Part shown: piece after piece, positions 1 through 5,707 of the stretch | How positions within the stretch are numbered: the stretch's first letter is position 1 | Layout of the letters: the number at the start of each line of letters is the position of its first letter | From: Cytophagales bacterium | GTDB taxonomy: Bacteria > Bacteroidota > Bacteroidia > Cytophagales > Cytophagaceae | Direction: 5' to 3' | NCBI GenBank assembly: GCA_025360235.1 | Contig: JANYCO010000119.1 | Location: 1 to 9,007, forward strand | Length of the DNA: 9,007 nt | The notes under the pieces: model-generated | Seen by the model: the letters and a program-made list of their open reading frames with translations, nothing else | What the model was told of the DNA's origin: nothing | The model's database searches: none | Made by a program: the position numbers and the translations under genes

Positions 1-353
1 TCTATACCGACTGGTGTGGATGGTGCAAGAAAATGGACGCGACTACCATGAAAGACCCAAAAGTAGTGGAGTATATGAATAAGAAATTCTACGCCGTAAA
101 ACTAAACGCAGAAAGTCCTGCGGCTTCCAATTATAAAGGGACTGTGCTTTCCGAAAGAGAATTGGCAACACGGATTTTTAAAGCAAACGGATACCCAACC
201 ACATTGTACCTTGACGAAAGTGAAAATCTACTGATCAATCTTTCCGGATATAGAGAAGCAGGAGAGCTTGATAAAATACTTCATTTCTTAGGAGAAGATA
301 AATACAAAACACAAACCTGGGAGCAGTTTGCGGCTAGTTATGTGGCGGAGTAA
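1..353 (+). CDS. Thioredoxin-fold protein, C-terminal part (5' end outside window)
   Basis: The reading frame is open from base 3 and stops with TAA at 351-353, so the gene begins upstream of the window. The first visible codons read Y-T-D-W-C-G-W-C-K-K-M-D, a CxxC thioredoxin active site (Cys codons at 15-17 and 24-26). It is followed by a helix, a conserved V-K-L-N-A-E strand and a G-Y-P-T-T-L-Y-L-D segment whose proline fits the cis-Pro of the fold. These are features of the thioredoxin-like families used for disulfide reduction or exchange, often periplasmic in Bacteroidota. The signal peptide, if present, is outside the window. The ATG at 33 lies inside the fold, after the CxxC, and is not a plausible start. 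The partner protein cannot be inferred. The fold call is firm; the exact role is open. Confidence 0.85.
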   Translation, partial: YTDWCGWCKKMDATTMKDPKVVEYMNKKFYAVKLNAESPAASNYKGTVLSERELATRIFKANGYPTTLYLDESENLLINLSGYREAGELDKILHFLGEDKYKTQTWEQFAASYVAE

Positions 354-402
354 GAGTTAAGGTGGTTGGAGTCTCTTATTATTGAATAATCTCATATAGT
401 TT

Positions 403-951
403 ATGATTAAGCTAAATAAGGATAAAAAACCTAAACTTAATAGACAGCAAGTAGTATTAATTTCAATTGGAAATCTCAATTATTATTTTTCTTTAATAAT
501 TGGCATTCTGGCTTTTGGATTTGTATCAATTATTATTTCTATACTACTTTTTGCTTTTTTAGTAAATAAAATTCATTTGTTTGTATTGTTATTCTCTTTA
601 TTAATAATTTTCAGTGTGAGTGTTTATTTTTTTGTCAAACAAACAATTTACTTAAAGGTTAAAAAAATAGAAGTCTTGCCTGATGAACTATTGTTAAGGG
701 TGACAAATTATTTCAATTTTTCAATAGTTTATTGTGTTCCTCTAATTCATATAAAAGCAATAGAGAGAATCAGCAAAAATTGCTATAAAATGAATGTTAA
801 AGTGGATAACGACACAAGGTGGCTGAGTTTTATATCAACTGATAATGACTTTCGTCGGATACTGCATTATATTTGTGGGAAATTTTTTATTTCTGAGCTT
901 TCTTACTTAGAGGAAATGATTAAATATTCAAAAGACAAAACAGTAAAATAA
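403..951 (+). CDS. Hypothetical membrane protein with two transmembrane helices
   Basis: This is a 182-residue protein I do not recognise. It has a basic N-terminus (residues 1-14 rich in Lys), two hydrophobic helices at about 29-53 and 57-79, and a soluble C-terminal domain of about 100 residues (80-182) with alternating hydrophobic strands and a final helix (S-Y-L-E-E-M-I-K-Y). Two N-terminal helices followed by a small beta-rich domain recall bacterial PH-like membrane proteins, but no diagnostic motif is visible and this is only a suggestion. Codon use is strongly AT-biased compared with mnmE, which follows after 24 bases. It may be read through into mnmE, since no terminator lies between. 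The start is the first ATG after an in-frame stop; no ribosome binding site is evident, as is usual in Bacteroidota. Confidence 0.7.
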   Translation: MIKLNKDKKPKLNRQQVVLISIGNLNYYFSLIIGILAFGFVSIIISILLFAFLVNKIHLFVLLFSLLIIFSVSVYFFVKQTIYLKVKKIEVLPDELLLRVTNYFNFSIVYCVPLIHIKAIERISKNCYKMNVKVDNDTRWLSFISTDNDFRRILHYICGKFFISELSYLEEMIKYSKDKTVK

Positions 952-975
952 ATCTTTACCATTAATAATTAACAA

Positions 976-2358
976 TTGACTTCCAGTTTCACCGATACCA
1001 TAGTAGCCCCCGCCACCGCACCCGGAGTAGGCGCCATTGCCATCATCAGACTTTCGGGTAAAGAGGCTATTTCTATTTGCAATAAAGTTTTCAAAGGCAA
1101 AGACCTTACTAAACAAGAAACCCATACCGTTCATTTCGGAACGATCATGGAGAATGATACCATTGTAGATGAAGTATTGGTTTCCGTTTTCAAAACGCCA
1201 AGATCCTTTACCAAAGAAAATGTGGTAGAAATTTCCTGTCATGGCTCGAATTATATCATTGGAAAAATAATTCGAATTTTGATTGAAGCAGGTGCACGCT
1301 ACGCAAAACCTGGAGAGTTTACCCAACGAGCCTTTCTCAACGGCCGTTTTGACCTTGCACAAGCCGAAGCCGTTGCCGATCTTATCGCTTCCGATTCTGA
1401 AGCGAGCCATCGTGCAGCCATCAATCAAATGCGAGGGGGGATATCTAATGAAATAAAAGTACTCAGAGAAGAGCTGATTAATTTTGCAGCTTTAATAGAA
1501 CTTGAATTAGATTTCAGCGAAGAGGATGTTGAATTTGCCGACCGTACGCAACTTAAACAACTCATCCTAAAAATTCAAAGTATGATCTTTGAATTGCTGA
1601 ATAGTTTCCAACTGGGTAATGCCATAAAAGCAGGAGTAAGCACCGTGATAGCCGGTAGGCCAAACGCAGGAAAATCTACTTTGCTCAATGCTTTGTTAAA
1701 CGAAGAACGTGCACTCGTTTCTGAAATAGCCGGTACCACACGCGACACCATTGAAGAGAAGCTTGTGATAAAAGGAGTGGAGTTTCGATTGATTGATACC
1801 GCCGGAATTCGCGAAGCAACAGATGCGATAGAAGCGATGGGAGTAGAGAAGACGTTTGAAAAAATCCGCCTTTCCGCTTTGTTGATTTATGTGTACGATG
1901 CCAAAGCACTTTCCATGGACGAGGCGCAAAAGGACATTTTAGAACTTACCAAACATGGAATTCCATTTGTAGTTGTACCCAACAAAATGGATTTACTTCC
2001 TGTAGGTACTTATATAAATCCATTGCCTCAAGTGATGAACGACCCGGTGGTAAATATTTCAGCAGGTAAGAAAGAAAATATAGAGCAACTTAAAAATGAG
2101 TTGTACACACTTGTAGTAGGGGGAAGAACTCTCGCCGACAATGCCATTGTAACCAACGCCAGACATTTCGAAGCACTCAGTAAAAGTAAAGAAGCGCTGA
2201 TAAAAGTACAGGAAGGCATAGAACTAAAAATAACCAGCGATCTCCTCGCCGAAGACATCCGCCAAGCCTTGTATTATTTGGGGAGTATCACCGGTGAGAT
2301 CGATATGGATAAAGATATTTTAGGAGCTATTTTTGGGAAGTTTTGTATCGGGAAGTAA
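976..2358 (+). CDS. mnmE: tRNA uridine-5-carboxymethylaminomethyl modification GTPase MnmE, TTG start
   Basis: MnmE works with MnmG to place the (carboxymethyl)aminomethyl group at C5 of the wobble uridine U34 in tRNAs, using a formyl-folate donor and GTP hydrolysis in the cytoplasm. All parts are visible in 460 residues, the normal length. The N-terminal folate-binding domain begins D-T-I-V-A-P-A-T-A-P-G-V-G-A-I-A and carries F-K-T-P-R-S-F-T-K-E-N and G-E-F-T-Q-R-A-F-L-N-G-R. The inserted G domain has G1 GRPNAGKST (227-235), G2 TTRD (254-257), G3 DTAG (274-277) and G4 NKMD (336-339). The C-terminus is F-C-I-G-K with the conserved Cys457. The start must be TTG at 976: an in-frame TAA sits at 970-972, the N-terminal family motif begins within a few codons, and the next in-frame Met is residue 58. 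No Shine-Dalgarno sequence precedes it. Confidence 0.98.
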   Translation: MTSSFTDTIVAPATAPGVGAIAIIRLSGKEAISICNKVFKGKDLTKQETHTVHFGTIMENDTIVDEVLVSVFKTPRSFTKENVVEISCHGSNYIIGKIIRILIEAGARYAKPGEFTQRAFLNGRFDLAQAEAVADLIASDSEASHRAAINQMRGGISNEIKVLREELINFAALIELELDFSEEDVEFADRTQLKQLILKIQSMIFELLNSFQLGNAIKAGVSTVIAGRPNAGKSTLLNALLNEERALVSEIAGTTRDTIEEKLVIKGVEFRLIDTAGIREATDAIEAMGVEKTFEKIRLSALLIYVYDAKALSMDEAQKDILELTKHGIPFVVVPNKMDLLPVGTYINPLPQVMNDPVVNISAGKKENIEQLKNELYTLVVGGRTLADNAIVTNARHFEALSKSKEALIKVQEGIELKITSDLLAEDIRQALYYLGSITGEIDMDKDILGAIFGKFCIGK

Positions 2359-2459
2359 GTATACAAACATCAGCAAAAAAATCTAAGTAAATACAAGTAT
2401 CTCAAGGAAGTAACTTTCTCTTGTTTGCCTATTCTTCTCTGATAGAAATCTGGTTTATA

Positions 2460-2473
2460 TGCAAAGCTTTGCA
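2460..2473. repeat. Perfect 14-bp palindrome
   Basis: TGCAAAGCTTTGCA is a perfect inverted repeat with no spacer, six bases before the DnaA-box match. It could be a site for a dimeric DNA-binding protein. Nothing in the sequence names the protein, and a chance origin is possible. Confidence 0.4.
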
Positions 2474-2478
2474 ACAGC

Positions 2479-2487
2479 TTATCCACA
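2479..2487 (+). promoter_or_regulatory. Perfect match to the DnaA-box consensus
   Basis: TTATCCACA matches the classical high-affinity DnaA box at all nine positions. Only one other weak candidate is nearby (TTTTACACC around 2616-2624, last base off consensus), so there is no box cluster of the sort expected at oriC. In a 9-kb window about 0.07 exact matches are expected by chance over both strands. It may be a single regulatory or titration site, or coincidence. Confidence 0.3.
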
Positions 2488-2489
2488 TT

Positions 2490-2524
2490 TTGTAATTACG
2501 CAGCAATCCGCTGCGCAATTACAA
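2490..2524. repeat. Large imperfect hairpin, possible REP of a second family
   Basis: The arms TGTAATTACGCAGC (2491-2504) and GCTGCGCAATTACA (2510-2523) pair at 13 of 14 positions around a five-base loop AATCC, and one more T-A pair (2490/2524) extends the stem. No T-run follows on either strand, so it does not look like a terminator. Its compact GC-rich top on an AT-rich stem resembles short palindromic dispersed repeats, but no second copy is in the window. Confidence 0.5.
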
Positions 2525-2622
2525 GTTTCTGAAAATAAGGATAGAAAGAATATAGAAATAGTTTAAAATTAAACTTTAGACTATTATTAAGACATTCTAG
2601 ATGGCAACCAAATTTTTTTACA

Positions 2623-2652
2623 CCCTTGTTGGAGAAAAAGCTCGAACAAGGG
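2623..2652. repeat. Hairpin repeat, copy 1 of a two-copy family
   Basis: Arms CCCTTGTTGGAG (2623-2634) and CTCGAACAAGGG (2641-2652) pair at 11 of 12 positions around the loop AAAAAG. A run of seven T lies just before the left arm and seven A just after the right arm, so the structure can lengthen across a small internal loop. This is the reverse of the A-then-T order of an intrinsic terminator. Bases 2653 down to 2629 (minus strand) match 4777-4801 (plus strand) at 23 of 25 positions, which shows that this is a dispersed repeat. Confidence 0.6.
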
Positions 2653-2721
2653 CAAAAAAATGAATATAAACAAGATAGACTTTTTTGGTAACTATTGATA
2701 GTTGTAATGTTTTTATAAAAC

Positions 2722-3057
2722 CTATAATTTCGCATCTCCACTAAATTTCGATATTTTATTATTCAATTGCAAAATTATAGAAGTCAATACATTCACATCA
2801 AGTTTTTTATTAAACAATATAGCTATAGACATATATTTATTATCATATATTACAATTCTATTATATAACTCATCTACTGGAGGTGATGGTCCAAAAATTG
2901 TTTTAACAATAAAATCAATAATATGAATAGGTTTTAAAAACAAAATTTTTTTTAAATTTTTATAATAAAAAATTTGTTCTTTATTAGCCTTAATAAGAAC
3001 AAAATAATCATTAGAAACTTTAATTCTATTTTTTTTATCAATAATATATTCTTCCAT
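2722..3057 (-). CDS. Small hypothetical protein
   Basis: This is a 111-residue protein I do not recognise. It begins M-E-E-Y-I-I-D-K-K-N-R-I-K-V and is rich in Lys, Ile, Asn and Leu. It has no signal peptide, no clear transmembrane helix and no catalytic motif. The pattern of alternating hydrophobics (F-V-L-I-K-A-N, Y-N-R-I-V-I-Y-D) suggests a small mixed alpha/beta fold. The ATG lies at 3055-3057 and the TAG stop at 2722-2724. Base composition is extremely AT-rich, like the genes at 403-951 and 5708-6286 and unlike mnmE, which may point to foreign origin. A -7-like element with one extra base (TACTATTTG on the minus strand, 3083-3075) lies upstream. It is probably a real gene, but an open frame of this length in such AT-rich DNA is only moderate proof. 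Confidence 0.5.
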   Translation of the reverse strand: MEEYIIDKKNRIKVSNDYFVLIKANKEQIFYYKNLKKILFLKPIHIIDFIVKTIFGPSPPVDELYNRIVIYDNKYMSIAILFNKKLDVNVLTSIILQLNNKISKFSGDAKL

Positions 3058-3120
3058 AACCCTACTTTATGTTCCAAATAGTACCCGCACTAGCACAGGC
3101 CATAAATTTGCAAAAGGCAG

Positions 3121-3175
3121 TTCTGGACTTTAGTCCGAGTGACCAATATTCAAAAGGCCTCTGGCCGTGCTGACT
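3121..3175 (+). repeat. Degenerate REP-like element with two small hairpins
   Basis: GGACT-TT-AGTCC (3125-3136) forms a 5-bp hairpin followed by GAGTGACC. Then GGCC-TCT-GGCC (3156-3166) is followed by GTGCTGACT. The first resembles the top of the island REPs (GGACA-TCC-TGTCC followed by GTGCC). The ending CCTCTGGCCGTGCTGACT (3158-3175) resembles CCTCTCGGTGCTGACT at 4910-4925. It is likely a decayed relative of the REP family rather than an active copy. Confidence 0.4.
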
Positions 3176-3326
3176 CAACTGCATTTGAAAATACACACAA
3201 TTTTTATTAATTCGCAGAACTTTTATACTTTTAAACAAACATTTTTTATGTCAGAACTAAGAAAAACAAATACTTACTTCGTACTATATCCCCTGGAATA
3301 GTGATTATTGTATCTTCTATTTTCCG

Positions 3327-3349
3327 TTTCCCTCTATAGGTGAGGGAAA
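3327..3349 (-). terminator. Candidate transcript-end hairpin behind the beta-helix gene
   Basis: TTTCCCTC (3327-3334) and GAGGGAAA (3342-3349) are perfectly complementary around a seven-base loop. On the minus strand the hairpin begins 10 bases after the TAA stop of the beta-helix gene. No U-run follows it, so it could protect the mRNA 3' end or belong to a Bacteroidota repeat rather than act as a classical terminator. Confidence 0.4.
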
Positions 3350-3359
3350 TTGTTTGGTA

Positions 3360-4643
3360 TTAATTTTTAATAATTTTTATTTTTTCCATTTTGTCAGGAC
3401 CGTTAATATTTAAAATATAAATTCCTGAAGATAAAAATTCTAAGGACAGTTTAGTCTTTTCATTAGTAATCAACCCTGATAGAAAAAATTTGCCGACAAT
3501 GTCAGTTACAAAAAACTGGGTTCCTCTATATTCTTTTGTAGAAAAAAAATAGGTTTCTTCTACAAAAGGATTTGGCGCAACGTAACTATTAAAATCACAA
3601 TTGTACTTTACTTTCTTTTCTTCTGACTCCTCCAATAGAAGAGCACAAGATCCCATTCCTGAACATACCGCAGCTGAGATATTGGTTAGCCCCAATCCTG
3701 CACCTACAGAACTGTTATTGGAACAAACAACATTATTCAAGGCTGGGCCATTGGAAGAACTTGTAGTTACCAAAATACCACGACCACTGGCCTGATTTAC
3801 GGTAAGCATATTATTGGAAAATTTATTGTTATCTCCCCAACCTGCCACTACTATATGCGTTTGAAATCCATCCAAAATTGTATTCATCCCGGTGTTACAC
3901 TCGATTAGATAATCATTTCCTTTCACATCTATCCATGAATCTCCAGAATTTACATTGTTAAGACCGGCACCGTTAAACGTATTGAAGTTAACCAAACCTC
4001 CCTTTGTACCTTCTTTAATATCGATATTTTCAGATAATACATGATCGCCAAACGTATTGCTGGTAAAGGTGTTGTAATTGCATGTATCTGGATTACCATT
4101 TGTATAAGTAGGCCAATTGCTAACAGCAGAGCCAACATAGATACCTTCTGCAGTACCAGGAGATGAAAGGCCCGTAGAGTCCACAAAATTATTGGCCACC
4201 AGACAATAGGAGCTATAACATCTAAGGTGAATTCCTTCAAACCCAATCTTATTTACCTTTAAATTTTTTATTATTGTATGATGACTACTATCGGCTACGA
4301 TGCCTTTAGAGGAATTGTAAATGGTGAATCCATCGAAGATCCAATAATCACTGCCCCGTAAACTTATTCCATAACCCGCAGCTAAATTACCACACGTAAC
4401 AATTGCATTAGGACTTCCTTTTAATGTGATTGGATTTGCACTTGTTCCATCACTGCCAGGGGGAATAATAAAACTTCCCGCTTTTAAATATGTACCATCT
4501 GCCATTACAATTGTTTGACCTGGTGTAGCAGCATTAAGTGCGTTTTGAAGTTGGGTAGCTGTGCTTACATTTACAATTTGTGCTTCAACTTCACAAACCA
4601 GAAGCAGTAAAATTAACCATAAACAAATGCGTAATTTTTTCAT
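3360..4643 (-). CDS. Secreted right-handed beta-helix protein with T9SS type A sorting domain, possible polysaccharide lyase
   Basis: This 427-residue protein has a signal peptide at 1-21 (M-K-K-L-R, a Leu-rich core, then V-E-A-Q). A parallel beta-helix follows at about 23-330. Its opening, with Q-L-Q-N-A-L-N-A-A-T-P-G-Q-T-I-V-M-A-D-G-T-Y (30-52), is typical of the chondroitinase B/alginate lyase (PL6-like) and pectate-lyase-like families. Later turns include N-I-D-I-K-E-G-T-K (206-214) and many N-x-F/N-N rungs. The tail (about 350-427) has P-N-P-F (357-360), S-S-G-I-Y-I-L-N-I (405-413) and a basic end K-I-K-I-I-K-N, the hallmarks of a type A sorting domain. It is therefore probably exported by Sec, carried across the outer membrane by T9SS and attached to the surface or released. 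PL6 lyase activity is plausible, but I cannot confirm the catalytic Lys/Arg pair; an adhesin-like role is the alternative. Confidence 0.85.
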   Translation of the reverse strand: MKKLRICLWLILLLLVCEVEAQIVNVSTATQLQNALNAATPGQTIVMADGTYLKAGSFIIPPGSDGTSANPITLKGSPNAIVTCGNLAAGYGISLRGSDYWIFDGFTIYNSSKGIVADSSHHTIIKNLKVNKIGFEGIHLRCYSSYCLVANNFVDSTGLSSPGTAEGIYVGSAVSNWPTYTNGNPDTCNYNTFTSNTFGDHVLSENIDIKEGTKGGLVNFNTFNGAGLNNVNSGDSWIDVKGNDYLIECNTGMNTILDGFQTHIVVAGWGDNNKFSNNMLTVNQASGRGILVTTSSSNGPALNNVVCSNNSSVGAGLGLTNISAAVCSGMGSCALLLEESEEKKVKYNCDFNSYVAPNPFVEETYFFSTKEYRGTQFFVTDIVGKFFLSGLITNEKTKLSLEFLSSGIYILNINGPDKMEKIKIIKN

Positions 4644-4776
4644 GAAATTAATGGATACCTTATCATTTTGTAAAGATGCATGAGTGTTTGCTTTGATTTG
4701 ACAAGAATTAAAAATACAAATTTTTAGTAATTTATTATAATAAAAAATGGATTGTATTTGATATTTGTGAATTTTC

Positions 4777-4801
4777 GCCGTTGTTGGAGCTTTTTCTCCA
4801 A
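4777..4801 (+). repeat. Hairpin repeat, copy 2 of a two-copy family
   Basis: TTGGAG (4784-4789) pairs with CTCCAA (4796-4801) around the loop CTTTTT. The 25 bases match the minus strand of 2629-2653 at 23 positions, with a shared run of 15 (GAGCTTTTTCTCCAA). The outer right arm is degraded here, whereas copy 1 keeps the outer stem. Together they suggest an ancestral symmetrical hairpin CTTGTTGGAG-loop-CTCCAACAAG. Confidence 0.55.
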
Positions 4802-4895
4802 GTGTGCCGTGAAAGGATAAACGTTTGTAAGTTTATTCAATGTTGTATAAAAGATGATAGTAGATAGTAGGTCTATCAAAGTCGTTGTGCAAGCG

Positions 4896-4925
4896 AAGGC
4901 TTTAAACCACCTCTCGGTGCTGACT
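4896..4925 (+). repeat. Degenerate palindromic element related to 3121-3175
   Basis: AAGGCTTTAAACCAC followed by CTCTCGGTGCTGACT shares its last 16 bases in large part with 3158-3175, including the exact 9-mer GTGCTGACT. It sits 21 bases before REP unit A. The similarity is short, so this is tentative. Confidence 0.3.
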
Positions 4926-4946
4926 TAGTAATAATTTGGTATTACT

Positions 4947-5001
4947 GTTGGCGCGGACATCCTGTCCGTGCCTAATTATTAACAAAACATCCATGTTTGA
5001 A
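4947..5001 (+). repeat. REP unit A
   Basis: Head GTTG (4947-4950), then the imperfect palindrome GGCGCGGACA-TCC-TGTCCGTGCC (4950-4972), which pairs fully if one G-T wobble is allowed. A 12-base AT-rich spacer follows, then a second hairpin AAACAT-CC-ATGTTT (4985-4998) and TTTGAA. The first 26 bases equal unit B exactly; the spacer differs by one inserted base and two substitutions and the second hairpin loop by one. The GTTG head is comparable to the GTAG tetranucleotide next to Escherichia coli REPs. A CT dinucleotide at the 3' foot of the stem (4972-4973) is where E. coli TnpA-REP would cut by analogy. Confidence 0.85.
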
Positions 5002-5004
5002 CAA

Positions 5005-5535
5005 TCAATATCGAACGATATTAACCCTGCAATTTGGGTTTGCGCTTGAGTATTGGTAATAGCTTGGGTCTGTAACAAGGCCAGCTTCTACAGAATTATT
5101 ATGGATATACGTTCTTTTTTGTTCAAAGAAGTTTTGCGTAAAAATTTCTTCAGGGTGATTGCCGTTTTGCCATATTTTGAATTCCTTATTGCTTTTCAAA
5201 GGATGGGCAAAGAACTTAAACATATAAAGCAACCATTCCTTCCTGCTTTCTGAAGGATGTTTGCTTACCATATCGTATAAATTTCTGGATGTATATCCTT
5301 TGTAGTCTCTCAACCAATCGGCGAGGTTATAATTTTCTGTGCGGGCTATGAGGTGCATGTGACTGGGCATGATGCTGTAGGAGAAAACTTCCAGGCCTTT
5401 GTTTTTGATACAGAAGTTTAGATTGTCTTCTAGAAATATTGGGTATTCTTTTCTTGTAAACAAATCAATCCAGCCTACGATGGACATAGTAAGGAAATAA
5501 AGATTCCCCGTATAGGTTTTGTATTTTTCTGACAT
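5005..5535 (-). CDS. REP-associated tyrosine transposase (RAYT, Y1/HUH superfamily)
   Basis: This 176-residue protein is full length for a RAYT and belongs to the IS200-like Y1 transposase superfamily, which cuts and joins single-stranded DNA at REP hairpins. The metal-binding HUH motif is H59-M60-H61 within I-M-P-S-H-M-H-L-I. The helix L-A-D-W-L-R-D-Y-K-G-Y-T-S-R (71-84) carries the candidate nucleophile Tyr81 (Tyr78 is nearby). The typical C-terminal block follows: I-W-Q-N-G-N-H-P-E-E-I (121-131) and Y-I-H-N-N-S-V-E-A-G-L-V (143-154), then Y-Q-Y-S-S-A (160-165). The start ATG at 5533-5535 lies 27 bases after a perfect TATCTTTG -7 element, so the gene may still be expressed. Its 3' end touches REP unit A and its promoter lies near unit B. 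No frameshift or missing motif is seen. Confidence 0.93.
   Translation of the reverse strand: MSEKYKTYTGNLYFLTMSIVGWIDLFTRKEYPIFLEDNLNFCIKNKGLEVFSYSIMPSHMHLIARTENYNLADWLRDYKGYTSRNLYDMVSKHPSESRKEWLLYMFKFFAHPLKSNKEFKIWQNGNHPEEIFTQNFFEQKRTYIHNNSVEAGLVTDPSYYQYSSANPNCRVNIVRY
5007..5022 (-). repeat. Perfect hairpin over the stop codon of the RAYT gene
   Basis: AATATCG-AA-CGATATT is a perfect 7-bp stem that covers the last codons of the transposase gene and one base of its TGA stop (5005-5007). It follows the two hairpins of REP unit A. The equivalent place beyond unit C (6386-6398) also holds a hairpin, ATTAT-TGA-ATAAT, of different sequence. Confidence 0.5.
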
Positions 5536-5562
5536 AAAAATTAAAAGTTAAAAATGACTTGT

Positions 5563-5570
5563 CAAAGATA
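5563..5570 (-). promoter_or_regulatory. Bacteroidota -7 element for the RAYT gene
   Basis: On the minus strand TATCTTTG matches the Bacteroidota TAnnTTTG element perfectly and ends 27 bases before the ATG. No clear TTG -33 element is found at the usual distance upstream, so the promoter may be weak. Confidence 0.5.
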
Positions 5571-5622
5571 GGCAAAATTGTTTAATTGATGTATCGAATC
5601 GGCTATGTTTTTAGATGAAATA

Positions 5623-5676
5623 TTCAAACATAGATGTTTTATAAATAATAGGCACGGACAGGATGTCCGCGCCAAC
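5623..5676 (-). repeat. REP unit B (inverted relative to A and C)
   Basis: Read on the minus strand from 5676: GTTG, GGCGCGGACA-TCC-TGTCCGTGCC (5673-5651), an 11-base AT spacer, the second hairpin AAACAT-CT-ATGTTT (5639-5626) and TTTGAA. It matches unit C at 53 of 54 positions. Similarity with C also extends beyond the GTTG head: CTATAACTCCCCC before B and CTATAGCTCC before C, differing by one base and a three-base gap. Confidence 0.9.
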
Positions 5677-5707
5677 GGGGGAGTTATAGACCTTAGGTTA
5701 TATAGTT

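Larger units (their letters stand above)
2359..2721. other. Non-coding intergenic region between mnmE and a convergent hypothetical gene
   Basis: I see no credible gene in these 363 bases. The only longer open frame (81 codons, minus, 2496-2741) runs through two hairpins and overlaps the end of the next gene. The region does hold four structures, listed separately: a 14-bp perfect palindrome, a DnaA-box match, and two hairpins of about 14 and 12 bp. Neither hairpin is followed by a T-run on either strand, so neither is a standard intrinsic terminator, although they lie where two convergent transcripts meet. Confidence 0.6.
3058..3359. other. Non-coding region with degenerate REP-like hairpins
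   Basis: No open frame here looks like a gene. The left part (3121-3175) carries two short hairpins described separately. The middle (3180-3320) is AT-rich and holds nothing I can identify. The right end (3327-3349) is a perfect 8-bp hairpin just behind the stop codon of the beta-helix gene. Confidence 0.6.
4644..4946. other. Non-coding region between the beta-helix gene and the REP/RAYT island
   Basis: There is no convincing open frame. It contains the upstream region of the minus-strand beta-helix gene (4644-4760, AT-rich, no clear -7/-33 pair), the second copy of the CTTTTT-loop hairpin (4777-4801) and a degenerate element ending at 4925. REP unit A begins at 4947. Confidence 0.6.
4947..5676. 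mobile_element. REP-RAYT unit: transposase gene between two inverted REP sequences
   Basis: A REP-associated tyrosine transposase gene (5005-5535, minus) lies between REP unit A (4947-5001, plus) and REP unit B (5623-5676, minus). The units point toward each other with their GTTG heads outward. This is the known arrangement of RAYT genes, which are flanked by REPs they are thought to have spread. Unlike a standard insertion sequence, RAYT genes are usually single-copy and domesticated. I see no target-site duplication. The boundaries are taken as the outer GTTG ends. Confidence 0.8.

Noticed and set aside
378..390. 13-base palindrome ATTATTGAATAAT also found at 6386-6398
   Set aside because: One or more shared AT-only 13-mers are expected by chance in a window this AT-rich; it is not counted as a repeat family.
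928..1428. 166-codon open frame on the minus strand
   Set aside because: It lies antisense to the conserved N-terminus of mnmE, and its protein is a Gly/Phe-rich shadow with no family features.
2359..2721. Replication origin
   Set aside because: Only one perfect DnaA box, no clear AT-rich unwinding repeats and no dnaA or related origin genes nearby.
2496..2741. 81-codon open frame on the minus strand
   Set aside because: It runs through two hairpin repeats, overlaps the end of the gene at 2722-3057, and its composition (Ser, Phe, Tyr, Asn) is that of translated AT-rich non-coding DNA.
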